Source of the DNA: Muraenolepis orangiensis
Lineage: Eukaryota; Chordata; Actinopteri; Gadiformes; Muraenolepididae
DNA length: 64,000 bases
NCBI GenBank assembly: GCA_027704905.1
Contig: CM051016.1
Coordinates: forward strand, 9,474,255 to 9,538,254
Reading direction: 5' to 3'
Shown: positions 1 to 31,498 of the stretch, in pieces
Layout: every line of letters begins with the position of its first letter
Numbering within the stretch: position 1 is the first letter of the stretch
Notes under the pieces: model-generated
Told to the model about the DNA's origin: nothing
The model's input: only the letters and a program-made list of their open reading frames with translations
Databases searched by the model: none
Position numbers and translations under genes: made by a program

Positions 1-18791
<18,791 letters not shown>

Positions 18792-19232
18792 ACACGACGG
18801 CGGAGAGGAATATATATATAAATATCTACGAGTATTTAAGCTGTACAATCATTCGAGTAGCAGTTTCCAAATGTCTTTTTTTCTAAACCACACAGATAAC
18901 GTAATGACGATTCTAATGTATAGAAGTTTGGCTTTTTGGCAATAATCTGTTAGCTACTAATGTGTTTTCTGCCCTCTAACCGGATGGTTTTTGTCATGCT
19001 GTGAATGTGGACAAAAAAACATTTAGTCTTATTTATTTCACAGGTTTTTTTTCCTCCGTCTCCTGGGAAACACGATGTAGCGTTTTGTTTTCAGTGTAAA
19101 TAATGTTTATCTTCCTTTTAAGATGGCTTCTCTGCAGTTCTCCATCTGTTTGGTTCTTTTTGTATTTTGTTTAGCTGATGGAGGTTTGTGTACATGTCAG
19201 GAGAGGGAGGGGGTCACTCACATCTTATTAAA
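18792..19232 (+). other. mark3: mark3 3' UTR with ATTAAA poly(A) signal
   Basis: After the TGA ending at 18791 there is AT-rich sequence without frames. An ATTAAA hexamer at 19227-19232 is the best candidate cleavage signal. The convergent creatine kinase gene has its own AATAAA on the minus strand at 19542-19547, so the two transcripts end about 300 bp apart. Confidence 0.6.
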
Positions 19233-19652
19233 GCGTAAACTTGACTGGTCTCGTCCCATTTATCGATATGCAAAAGGTTGATTAAGCCTTATCTTCCTGT
19301 AATATTTCTTGTAACATTCTGCAGTTACCCAGGTCTGGGGTTAAGTCAATTTGTTAATGTCAGTCTGGCATATTTGTTCTACATTTAGCTTTAAGAACTG
19401 GGGTCCAATGAAATTGTAGCACAACCACTCTGCCTTGTTAAGTCAGTTCCTACGATCATCTGGACCACAGCTTCTAGTGACGCCAGGCCAGGAGAACATC
19501 CATATAAACACGTTGAATGAAGACAGTTGGATTAGAACCACTTTATTTCATTTTCAGAGCCGGCTTCAAACCATTGAACTTTTTAAAAACAGGGAACATT
19601 CCAGAACAGGGAATCAAGACATTGAACCAGCAGAGGAGGAGTCAGCAGGAGG

Positions 19653-21648
19653 TTACTTCTGGGTGGGGACCATGGTGTCAATGGACTTGCCCTTCTCCAG
19701 AGTCTTCTCCATGTCCACCAACAGTTTGACTCCATCCACCACCATCTGCACCAGCTCAACCTCAGAGAAGCCCAGGCGGTCAGCGTTGGAGATGTCAAAG
19801 GTCCCGTCCACAGCCGCCGTGTCCACGCCCCCTGAGAGACCAGAGACAAGTCAGATACCTTCTGGGAGGGTAGCGCTAAATGCTAGGCATATCTTAAAGT
19901 AAATGATAAATGGGCTGCCTTTTATATAGCGCTTTATCGAAAGTGCTTTACAAGTCATGCCTCACATTCACCCACCGACGTCCGAGTCAGACATGCAAGG
20001 AGACAGCCAGCACGTCGGGAGCATTTAGGGTTAGGGTGTCTTGCTCAAGGACAGTTTTTGCTAGGAGGCGGTCACCTCACAACCGCAAGGTTGCGCTCTA
20101 CCTCCTGAGCTACTGCCGCCCGTAAAGTAAACAAGGTTCTTCCTAAGTTCTAGGCCTAGTGTGCGGCGTGTACCGGTTCCGCGCTTCTGGAGCCGTAGCC
20201 TCTTGAGGATGTCTTCAAACTTGGCGTTCTTGCTGAGGTTGGGCAGCTTGACGTGGACCCCGGCTCTCAGCCCGGTGCCCAGGTTGGAGGGGCAGGTGAG
20301 AACGTAGCCCAGGTGCTCGTTCCACATGAAGGCGTACTTCCTCTCCTTGAACAGGCTCTCGATCTGCACACATGTACACAGTTGGTCTGAATCATAGACT
20401 ACTAGGTCTGGTGAGTCCCTGGTGGTCTTCTAAAGGGACCACTAGAGGGCCAGTCCAGTAGAGGGCTCACCTTGGTGAGGCCGGTGCAGAAGCGGTTGAA
20501 GACCTCCTTCATGTTCCCTCCCTTCTGCATGGAGATGACCCTTAGGTGGTCCTCCTCGTTCACCCACACCAGGAAGGTCTTGTTCACGTTGTGCCTTCAA
20601 CACAAGGAGACCAGTTAGCGGCGCCGTGGGGCCCACCTGGGTTCCAGCAGAACCTCTACTCACCAGATGCCCCGGCCGTCGGGCCAGTCCCGGGCCATCC
20701 CGGACGCCAGCAGCAGGGGGGACACAGGCTTGTCGAACAGGAAGTGGTCATCGATCAGCTGCTGCTGCTCCGCATCAGTCATGTTCTTCAGGGCGTAGTA
20801 CTTCCCCTCAAGGTCCCCGGAGAGCGTGTCTAGAGCTGGAACACAGAAGATGACACCCGCTAGAACCTTTCTGAGGACAAGAGAATGTTTTAAAACCTGG
20901 TGGTGTGGTACAAGTCTCCAGGGCAGGAGAGAAATGTGGAGCAGATGTTTTACCGGCTGCTGGTTAAACACACGCTACTTCAGGGAAAACCTGCCATTGG
21001 CCCATTAGTCTCAGGGGTTGCGAACTCCTACCTTCGATGGAGAGGGTCTCTACGGCCCGGCGCTCCCCGCGGCTGCAGTGCGGAGGCAGGCAGAAGCCCC
21101 GGACGCTCCTCCCGGTGCGGACCCTGGAGCTCAGGACGTAGTTAGGGTCCAGGTCGTCTCCACCCTGGGGGGATAGGAGACTTAAGATAAGGGCTTGGCT
21201 CTATACAATTCTATATCAGGTGAACTTGGCTCCGCTCCAGCCGGGTCTTCAGTACCTCGAGGTGGGCCGGGTTCAGGTCAGTCTTATGCTTGTCGGAGGG
21301 CTTGTAGCCCCCGTGGCGCTCCTGGATCACGGGGTCCAGCAACTCCTTGAACTCCTCGTAGGTCTCCTCGTCCCCAGCCACGCAGCCCACAGTCATGATG
21401 AAGGGGTGGCCTGGACACAGTTATACACCCATACACACACACACAGCCACACAGCCCTAGCCTCCCTACTAGTCCCTAGTCAAGGTCTTTAGTGTATTGG
21501 TTTAGGTTACAGTACCAGGATTGTCCACCCCTGTCTGAATGACACGGTCTACGGTGAAGCCTCTGTGCGTGACCCACTGCTTCAGCTCCCGGTAGAGGTC
21601 AAGGGTCAACACCCTGGCCATGTGGTTGTTGTGGCCGCTCAGGTGTGC
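19653..21648 (-). CDS. ckb: creatine kinase B-type, exons 2-8 (5' end abnormal)
   Basis: Cytosolic creatine kinase: transfers phosphate between ATP and creatine. Exons in transcript order: 21516-21648 (uncertain), 21256-21410, 21032-21164, 20664-20835, 20471-20594, 20174-20363, 19653-19831. Sizes 155, 133, 172, 124 and 190 nt match the usual vertebrate creatine kinase exons. Motifs: VIQTGVDNPG, GCVAGDEE, the guanidino kinase signature CPSNLGTG with the active Cys, LSSRVRTGRS and VDTAAV; the protein ends VPTQK. B-type wording (LKNMTDAEQQQLIDDHFLFDKP, RGFCLPPH) suggests ckb. The first coding exon given here opens only after a TAG, has no ATG, and reads GHNNHMARVLTLDLYRELK, closer to the muscle type. 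A second, broken B-like version lies at 22589-22774. Functional status of this copy is therefore open. Confidence 0.85.
19895..20125. repeat. dispersed fish repeat in ckb intron
   Basis: Between ckb exons 7 and 8 there is a block with TATATAGCGCTTTATC, CACATTCACCCACCGACG, ATGCAAGG, GGGTGTCTTGCTCAAGGACA and CTCTACCTCCTGAGCTACTG. Pieces of the same family recur at 29525-29590 and 30530-30660. The order is that of a very common teleost interspersed repeat; its exact class is not determined here. Confidence 0.7.
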
Positions 21649-21659
21649 CTAATGCTCAA

Positions 21660-22455
21660 CTGGGCTACGGTATCACAGCTGGACACAGCAGGTTCACTAC
21701 ATGACCAGCACTCAAGGCTTATCACTTTAACACTCTTCTCTCATTACTTCTCCCTTATAGTACACAATGTACCAGCACTGCTCTGCCCTCAGCATCATGA
21801 CACCAGCTAGTGAGTCTTTGTCTACCCTCCACCACATCATCACACTAAACCTCTTACGGGTTAAACTAAACTTTTATAATACACTTAAGTCTCCTATCTT
21901 GTGGTGAAATGTTTAGAGACAATGGCAAGGTTGTGTTGCAAATGGCGGCTCCATCCTGGGAAGAACCACAGAAAGCCATAGGAAGTCCTTTCTTCCTGTG
22001 GCCATCAGTCTCTATAATTCATCTACCTCGGGTCGTGTGAGGGACAGTGGAGACTCAGTGACCTGAGGCCAACGCACTGTAAATCCTTTCACTGTAATTT
22101 TGCACTGTAAATTCAATTTAACTTCTCACTTTTCACATGTCACTTTTTCAGTATTCATCCGAGTTATTTATTAATATTTTATTACTGCCAATTTGCACTA
22201 TACATATTGTTGTGTATTGTATATACCTACGTATTACTGTAATAATACTGTAAATTGTGCAATTAATCTATCAATACATTTAGATTTCATTTAGAGTTAT
22301 TTTAGTTATATTTTGTTTATACTACTTTTGTTTAGTTAGTTATTTAATTTTTAGCTTTTAGGTATTAGTATATTTTTGTGTGCATTTATTCCCCGTTTCA
22401 ACTGTTGCACCTTAATTTCCCTCGGGATAAATAAAGTTATCTTGAATCTTGAACC
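21660..22455 (+). mobile_element. 3' end of an L2-like LINE in the 5' part of ckb
   Basis: AT-rich sequence ending GGATAAATAAAGTTATCTTG and AATCTTGAA. The same tail type occurs at 16105-16137 and near 30390-30420, where it follows LINE coding sequence. It separates the two alternative first coding exons of the creatine kinase gene, so its insertion may have damaged the gene. No frame is preserved. Confidence 0.65.
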
Positions 22456-22588
22456 CCGTTAAAACCATCTGGTAGCCCTGAGTCTATCGGTCCCGGGTCT
22501 AGCGGGCCCGGATTTACGGTCTAGCGCGAGGACACGAAGCGACGCCTGACATCTGACGGCTCCGCGGACGAGCTTTTTTTCTTTGTAC

Positions 22589-22774
22589 CTGGGTTATCAA
22601 TCCCGGTCTGGATGACGTCATCCAGGGTGAACCCGCTGGGGGTCTGTCTCTTCCTCAGCTGCTCGTAGATGGCCGGCGTGAGGACCTGCCATGTGGTTGT
22701 TGTGTTGGGCTAGGTCGGGGTACTCCTTTCGGAGGATTACTTCAGCTCATCTCGTTGTGAGTGTCCGACGGCAT
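22589..22774 (-). pseudogene. ckb: decayed B-type first coding exon of creatine kinase
   Basis: Read on the minus strand, it starts ATGCCGTCGGACACTCAC (compare MPFGNTHN), passes EYPDLAQHNNHMA and then VLTPAIYEQLRKRQTPSGF, and ends VIQTGIDNPG with a good donor (CCCAG then GTAC). It has the correct acceptor context just before the ATG (GCCGCAG), but the frame is broken by a three-base loss near codon 4, single-base losses after codon 9 and near the EEY segment, an in-frame TAA in the corrected frame, and a two-base loss in HMAKV. Several indels in one short exon suggest real decay rather than one sequencing error. Confidence 0.8.
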
Positions 22775-23153
22775 GGCTGCGGCTGGCGGTTCGGCCGAAG
22801 GGGAGAAACCAAGCGAACTCGACACTAGTGGGACCGGGGGACTCCGGCAAGTCCATTTACCCTCGACTTGAAGACGCACACGCGTCACAATAGATCAGGG
22901 AAATCAGATTCCTTCTCAAGGTATACCCATCTTCTAGTTGCCTGACTGGTGCGCGTGTACATGCATTGATGGACGTTGTTTAATTAGTATTTTAACTTAA
23001 ATATATACATAAAATAAAAATGTATATTTTAGATTCATGCGTAATGTACAGTCCGCGTAAATTCCTAACGTCGCGCTCGGAAAATAAGGTACATCTTCTA
23101 ATAATAATTGGGTTAATATATGTTACAAATAAAAAGCCGCAGTCCACTCATAC

Positions 23154-23410
23154 CTGGTACTACTAATACTACTGGGGGAAGAAGGAAGATCCCTATTATT
23201 CCAGCCAGCCTCAAACCCTTCACTGATGAAGATCTCCGCGGGCCCGGACCGGAGCACCTCTTTATAGAGGAGCTGTTGGCGTCCCTATTGGTCAGAACTC
23301 ACGTCGATTCAATATGGACCCTATGGTAGCTGTTGGCTCCCTATTGGTCCCTATTGGCTGGTCGGCTCCTATTGGTCAGAACTCACAGTCGACATTCTAT
23401 TGGACCAGTG
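23154..23410 (-). promoter_or_regulatory. ckb: ckb promoter and 5' untranslated exon
   Basis: On the minus strand a TATAAA lies at 23261-23266, with several ATTGG (CCAAT in reverse) boxes between 23286 and 23402 upstream of it. About 30 bp downstream transcription would begin near 23232; the untranslated exon would end at 23154 in CAG followed by GTATGAG. Vertebrate creatine kinase genes have such an untranslated first exon followed by the ATG exon, which fits 22774 as the original start. Confidence 0.6.
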
Positions 23411-23967
23411 AGATTTCTGAGAGCATCGCCTCTAACTCTCTGGGAGGTTTTAATGAGATTGTCCATGACGATCAATTTCACGGTACGTCTTATATTATTG
23501 TGATTGTTTTTTATATAAGTTCAGTTGGTATTGCAATGGCTTTGTGTCCTTCTGAGTTAATACAATTACATCCAACCTAAACGAACGTAAGATCCTTTAA
23601 GGGAAGTCAAACCAAGGATGAAGTACGTCATTAATTATAATTAATGTTAGATGATTGACAGTATATGAATGTTGTTAGCGGTAGCTTGGTAGTAGCCTAC
23701 TTGACTATTCTCTCATCAAAGTATGAAAATATGAGTAACGCGCACTAGGTATTAAGTTTGATATAACTAATTGGATTTGAATAAGTAGATTTGGCCCAAT
23801 GAAAACCAAGTGCAATTGGTGCTTAGCAGTAAAGGCTAACATTTGAAAGGTTAATCATGAATACATTATAGGTGTAATAAATTATTGGAATAGACATGAG
23901 AGCGAACGATACTGTCATATAGTAGATTATAACAAACACAAGTTATATATAATATATCTATATATAT

Positions 23968-25291
<1,324 letters not shown>

Positions 25292-25735
25292 TGTCACGGT
25301 CCAGAGACCGGAGAGGCAGGCGGGAACCCAAAAGCAGACAGAATTTAGGTGTGCACAAAAACTCTTTAATGAGTCTAATTGTTCCAACAGAAAATCCACT
25401 CTTTCAAATAGAGAAATACAAAGTTCAAAAATCTAAAGAATATGGTTCAAAGTCAAATCCAGAACAGCAAAAAATCAGCGGAGGGAATCAAAGAGGGACA
25501 CTATGCCAGCACAGACAGGGCGTGGCCCTACGGGGGTTTTCTAGGCCTGGACCAATCAGGACACAGCATGCAAAAACGAAAGCGTCAGGACAGGTACCTG
25601 CCAGGAGAGGTAAGTACCGAAAAAGCTTTTTTGGCAGGACAGCTTTTGTCATTTTGTCACAGCATTCTCATTTTAAATGATATCATCATCATGATACTAT
25701 ATGAACTAGTCAAGTCAAGTCAAGTTTATTGTCAC

Positions 25736-25811
<76 letters not shown>
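25736..25811. repeat. (GT)n microsatellite
   Basis: Pure GT tract of about 75 bp, preceded by a short AGTCA repeat (25708-25727). Confidence 0.95.
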
Positions 25812-25814
<3 letters not shown>

Positions 25815-25939
25815 TTCTGCACTACTAGATAGTTACATAAAGTCACGTGCATTCCAGTAAACGCATCTACACCAGCACAGTCAGGGTGTGGCCCTACAGG
25901 TTTTAACAGCACACAAGCTATAGAACAAAAAGTGAAACA

Positions 25940-26058
25940 GTGAATTGGAAATCTCTGATGATCTCATGCTGCACTGTATAAATACAGATGCCTTACTACA
26001 CACCGTACTGTACTACCCTCACCTTTTGGAGGCAGCAGGATAAAAACTTCTCAAAGTC
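25940..26058 (+). promoter_or_regulatory. TATA promoter of the Sec6/TNFAIP2-like gene
   Basis: TATAAATA at 25977-25984 lies 75 bp before the ATG at 26059, so transcription would start near 26005-26010. Just upstream, AGTGAAACAGTGAA (interferon-response-like) and GGAAATCTCT (one base from a kappa-B-type site) are present; TNFAIP2 is known as a TNF-induced gene, but these short matches are weak evidence. Confidence 0.5.
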
Positions 26059-29000
26059 ATGGGGTCATGGTGGAAGAAAATCCGTACTTCTCAAGGTAAG
26101 GCTATTGTCTGTATTATATTAGATATTCATATAATATTAGATAGATCAAGTCAAGCCAAGTACATTGTATTTGTATATGGGAGGGAATAATCTTGAGAAG
26201 GAATATAATGGGGGATCCCTAAGGAGTGACATGGGTAACATAAGTGACATACATAGTAGTTACATGAAAACATTTCCAAGCCATGTCAAATTAAATAAAG
26301 TCTCTCGTAGTTTCAGAGGAGCTCCGCAAATTTGGCGATTTCGACTTTAAAAACTGATTGGAATCATATAGAAAGGTGAAGATCTTTAAATATTTGTTTA
26401 TTGGGGTTAAATTGCAGCAGGGGCGTCGTTTTTTGAACAGGAAAATACACAAATTCAGCGATATTGCCAATAAAAATGACTGAATACAAAAATGACATTT
26501 CTATCACAGATCAGAGGACAAATATTTATTTATTTGATTTGAATCATTATTAGTTTTTTATATTTCATGATGACAGGGGCTGCACGTCACTGGTGAACGC
26601 CATATCTCAGTTCTGTTTTTACACTTTTCCTTACCGTTCACAGAACAACGAGCGCAGCATAACGACGCGTCCGCCTGCATAGTGATCACGCCGGAGCCCC
26701 CACCCGGCGGTCCGCCCCCTGACCCGGAGCACCTGGACCCGGAAAGACTGGCCAAGGTCCTGCGTGTGGATTCGGACGCGACGGCCGGCGCCAAAGACCT
26801 GGTCGAAAGGTCCGCGGTTAAGCACTTCCCCTCGCCGCCACCAGGGGGCGCCGGTGTGACAACCCCGGAGCGGCTGCAGGAGCACCTGCACTGCGTGAAG
26901 CAGGCCGTTTGTGACGAGCTGCACCGGCTAAACCCGCTCCACAAGCTGCACGAGGAGCTGGCCGCTCTGATGCCAGCGTACCACCGCCTGGTGCTGGGCC
27001 ACATACTCATTCTGCTCCAGAGCATCTCAGGATCACCGCAGGCCTTCGTCCTCATGGAGTGGCTGGGCAACACTTACTTCAGGTGGTCTACATGCTCTAG
27101 ATAGGATAACCTTGTAGTCAGACCTATAACACTCTAGATAGAACCTTGTAGTCAGACCTGTAGCTCTAGATAGAATAACCTCGTAATCAGACCTGTAGCT
27201 CTAGATAGCAAAACATTTTAGTCAGACCTGTATCTCTAGATAGGAGAACCTTGTAGTCAAACCTGTATCTCTAGATAGGAGAACCTTGTAGTCAAACCTG
27301 TATCTCTAGATAGGAGAAACTTGTCATCAGACCTGTAGCTCTAGATAGGAGAACCTTATCAGACCTGTAGCTCTATATAGGAGAACCCTGTCATCAGACC
27401 TGTAGCTCTAGATAGGACAGCCTTGTCATCAGACCTGTAGCTCTAGATAGGAGAACCTTGTAGTTAGACCTGAAGCTCCAGATAGGAGAACCTGTATATG
27501 TGAACCTTGACACCCATGTTCCTTTACAGTCATGGGTTCCTCGGAAACGCAGAATTCATTGAGAACCAACACAGGATTTCCGTGGACATGAACGCGTACT
27601 GTGAGACGGTCGGACAAGTCAAACAAGCACTCCTGGACACAGTAAAGGTAGGAAGACATCCAGACTGAAGATGGGTTCATGTCTACAACTGCTGCAGGAT
27701 ACCTTCTGAGAGTTCTGAGAGCATTTTCATGTTGACCACAGAGGGAGGTCCACAGCGCCCTGGATGCCATCTTTCAGTGCCAGGAATCCAAGGAGTTCTG
27801 GAGGTCCACGGAGTTCCACACAGACATCATTCAGGTACCACTGATACGGGACGGTTCTGCACATTTAAACAATGTTTAAATGTACTGTAACATTGTTATG
27901 TGTGCACATGAACACAAGTGTTTGTGTGCAAACGTAGAAGCAGAATATGTCATGGATGAAAAAATGCCTTTATTCCGATCCAAGTGCATCGAGGAACCGA
28001 TGGTGAAGGCGGAGGCCATCGGGGAGAACATGAAAGAGAGCATCTGGCAAGTCTGTCTCCTCCAACTTCAGACGTTTCTCCAGAGGTGTGTTGTCTTCTT
28101 TACTATCGATGTCTGTCTGTTTTGTTAGTGTTGTTTTTTTGAGTGTTACCTTTTGCTGTCAGGGACTATTCTGTCGTCCTTAATGATTCCTCCCTTCTGC
28201 CGTAGGTTCAACGGGGCCAAACAGGACCTTCTAATACGATACAAGAACAATCACAAGATCACCTTCGAGACCTGCCTTAGGACGGTCAACACATGCCACA
28301 GCCTAAAGTAAAGTGCCATGCTACATTCTACATGCTACATGCTAGAGTGTCCATACAATGTATTGCTCTCTTTTTTTTGGCTCCTTTATCTGCTGCTCGA
28401 AGTTGAGCCTTAGAAACAAGTTTTGGAATCCAACCCAGGAGTTCCATGCTAGCATGGTTGATCCATGTTAGCATGTCTGGTGTTAGCATGTCTGATTCAT
28501 CTTAGCATGTCTGATGTTAGCATGTCTGACATTAGCATGTCTGATCCATGTCACCGGGTGCTGTCTTGTGTTCATGTATTGTGTCCCGGTAGGACATGGT
28601 ATATCAATCAATTATCTTTATTGTCCTGCAGGAGTTTCATCCACACTAATGCAGGAACCAGCAGAGAAGCAGAGGAGACCCTCTCCTTACTGGAGACCCT
28701 TGAGACAGCCACCCAGACCGCCATGGAAGATGCTTTTGTTAGGATTTCAAAGGTGACCCGACTCTGACATCCATATTCTGTCACATATTTTCAGCACACA
28801 CACCAGCACAAGCTTCAGCCCAATGGTGGTCCACTGATAGGTGGTCTAATGTTGGGTCTACTAATTATACTATTCTTGTCATGATAAATATAAATATGTC
28901 TGTGAACTTTTCAGTATGAAGACATTTAGTTTGTTATGGTTTAGGATGGTAAATGGACTGCTTTACGTTCACCCATTCATACACCCATTCATACACGCAC

Positions 29001-31498
29001 ACATTCCCTAGACCCACTTCAGTTTGCATACAGACCAAATTGGTCTGTAGACGACGCCATTTCCCTGGCAGTACACACGGCCCTGGAGCACCTAGACAGG
29101 AGGGACACCTACGTCAGACTGTTGTTCATTGACTACAGCTCGGCGTTCAACACCATCGTTCCCACCAAGCTGGTTCTGAAACTGAGGGACCTAGGTCTGG
29201 GCGCCCCCATCTGTAACTGGGTTATGGAGTTCCTGACTGGCAGGCCTCAAGTGGTGAAGATTGGGAACAACATCTCATCCACTCAGGTCCTCATACCGAA
29301 GCGACCCAAGGCTGCTGCCTCCGTCCCCGGCTGTACTCGCTGTACACACATGACTGTACTGCCACGCACAGCAACAAGCGGATTACAAGTTTGCAGATTT
29401 TAGATTTATTTATAATTCAAATTTGTCAGTGTACAGCACAAGTACAGTACATCGAAAGAAATTTCTCTGCATTTAAACCATCTTAGTATTAGGAGCAGCG
29501 GTAAGCTATTTCTACAGCGCCCGGGGAGCAGTTAGGGTTAGGGTGTCTTGCTCAAGGACACCTCGACAGTTTTTTTGCTAGGAGGAGCCGGGAAGACACC
29601 ACAGTCATCGGCCTGATAAGCGACGACGACAAAATGGAGTACAGAGATGAGGTTGTCCGGCTGACAGGATGGTGCAAGGACAACAGCCTTGCACTGAATG
29701 TCAGCAAGACTAATAAGCTCATCGTGGACTTAAGGAGCCACCGGGGCACCCACTCCACAATCAGCCTAGACGGGACACCGGTGGAAATCGTCAGCTGCTT
29801 CCGTTTCCTGGGACTACAGATCTCAGGTGACCTGGCATGGACCCACAACACGGGGATCATGCTGAAGAAGACACACCAGCGCCTCTAAGCCCTGCGGTGT
29901 CTCAGGAGAAGTGGCATAGGCAAACGGTGGCTTATTAACTTCTAATATGGAACTGTAGAAAGCATCCTGACAACACCACTGCACAGGACAAGAAAACCAG
30001 AGGGTTATTAAGACGGCGGAAAAGATCATCGGGTGTGCATTGAGGAGATCTTTAGGACCAGATGTTGGAATAAGGCCATCTCCATCACAAAGGACTGCAA
30101 CCACCCTGGGCACCATCTCTTCTCCCCCTTTAGTCCGGTTCCGCAGCATCCGTACAAGGACTACCAGGTTCAAGGACAGTTTTTCTCCACAGGCAATGCG
30201 CCTATTGAACTGCTAGGAGTGCTAATAGGGTCATCCATATTACACTACACTATCACTTTTGCTGGACTTTCTGGACTCAATACAGAAAGTCTGTAAATAT
30301 GCTGTATAGCATATATTCAGGAAGGATATAGTAGGAAATTCATTCATTCATTCATACTATGGGAGCATTCCATTGTACTCTTAGCAAGTATATAGCAAAT
30401 AAATATCTTGAATCTTAAAAATTCACACACATTTATATACACGTTCATACACACATTTATACACACATTCATACACACATTCATACACACATTCATACAC
30501 TCTTTCATACACACATTCATACACCTCTAGGGGTGTCAGCCATGCAAGGAGCCAGCTGGTCAGGAGCAGTTTTTCTCAGGGACACCTCTACACTTAGCTA
30601 GGAGGAGGAGCCGGGGGATCGAACCAGCAACCTGTTCTACCTCCTGAGCTCCTGCCACCCAGGATGAATCAAAGGTGTATGAAACATGTTGTTGATCCCC
30701 CTCAGGACCTCCTGAAGACACATTTCCAATGCAGCAAGGACACATCTGTGCTGACGGAGCTGAAGGAGGTGTTCTCTGGGTCTGGGTGGTGTCTTCTGGA
30801 AGTCCAGCAGGTAGAGGGACACTCACCTGGTGATCTGTTATCAGAAACTTCTGTTAGGTGTTGGGCTGGCTGCTTTAGGAGTTCAAATCTGTTTGTTTGT
30901 TTTCTCTCTCAGAGCGTTGTTGACATGGCGTATGAGCGTGTGAGTGCCTTGTACCTGTGGCAGCTGGTCAGCACTAAGCGGGAGGTTCTGGAGAAGCTGT
31001 GGGATCGAGCCGTGGGTCCGAAAGTAACTAGAGACGCAGAACATCTTCATCAGACCTTCTCAGACCTGGTGATTGGACATTCAAGCACAGCACTGCACAC
31101 TCAGTGCTTCGTACTGCTTTAGCTGCTGCCTCGGTTCTTATCGTCCACCCGCGTGTGTGTGTGTGTGTGTCCATGTGTGTGTGTGTGTGTGTGTTAGCAC
31201 CCTGGTGTCAGCCAACACAACCATGTGCTTCTGAAGGTAGATGAGCTGCTGAGGAGTCAGGATCACGACTCAGTGAAGATAACCCTCGCTGGGATGATGC
31301 AGGGCTGCCAGTCTAAGTGAGTCCTCTACGGGATCTCTCTCTCTCTCTTGCTCTCTTCATCTCTCTCTTCATCTCTCACTGTTTCTCTCTCACTGCTGCA
31401 GGAAAGTGAAGAAACTGTCGTGTCAGCTGTTGAGCTGGAGAGGAGGTCTATCTAAAAATCAGGTCCAAGAGATCCTGGAGGCTGTTCCTTCCATCTGA
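26059..31498 (+). CDS. tnfaip2: Sec6/exocyst-3-like protein (TNFAIP2/EXOC3L type)
   Basis: Eleven exons join in one frame to about 517 residues: 26059-26095, 26644-27082, 27530-27647, 27742-27834, 27919-28085, 28206-28307, 28632-28752, 30706-30810, 30913-31068, 31198-31316, 31402-31498. It starts MGSWWKKIRTSQEQRAQ and ends AVPSI. After a Pro-rich N-terminus (PEPPPGGPPPDPEHL) it is all-helical in type, with LQEHLHCVKQAVCDELHRLN and IWQVCLLQLQTFLQRFNGAK resembling the Sec6 family (exocyst EXOC3 and relatives, membrane remodelling and nanotube formation). The choice of TNFAIP2 over EXOC3L4 rests mainly on position near mark3/ckb. It is shorter than human TNFAIP2 (654 residues). The acceptor at 27918 is chosen because the better-looking one at 27937 would break the frame; that junction is the weakest. 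A LINE lies in the intron 28753-30705. Confidence 0.8.
27085..27500 (+). repeat. minisatellite, AGACCTGTAGCTCTAGATAG units
   Basis: About 12 units of roughly 33-35 bp (AGACCTGTAGCTCTAGATAG then GAGAACCTTGT) fill nearly the whole intron between tnfaip2-like exons 2 and 3. Confidence 0.92.
28985..30420 (+). mobile_element. L2-like LINE fragment (reverse transcriptase and 3' end)
   Basis: Inside the tnfaip2-like intron. Frame 29122-29403 reads FIDYSSAFNTIVPTKLV and WVMEFLTGRPQVV, the reverse transcriptase fingers/palm part of fish L2/Rex1-type LINEs. Frame 29634-29888 continues WCKDNSLALNVSKTNKL and CFRFLGLQIS. A different repeat (about 29395-29590) interrupts it, and the element ends in an AATAAATATCTTGAATCTT tail. 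The frames are broken, so it is inactive. A reverse-strand relative lies at 54360-55545. Confidence 0.82.
30425..30660 (+). repeat. ACACATTCATAC repeat and dispersed fish repeat
   Basis: A short tandem of ACACATTCAT units followed by CATGCAAGGAGCCAGC, GGGACACCTCTACAC and CTACCTCCTGAGCTCCTGCC, the same family as the block in the ckb intron at 19895. Confidence 0.7.
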
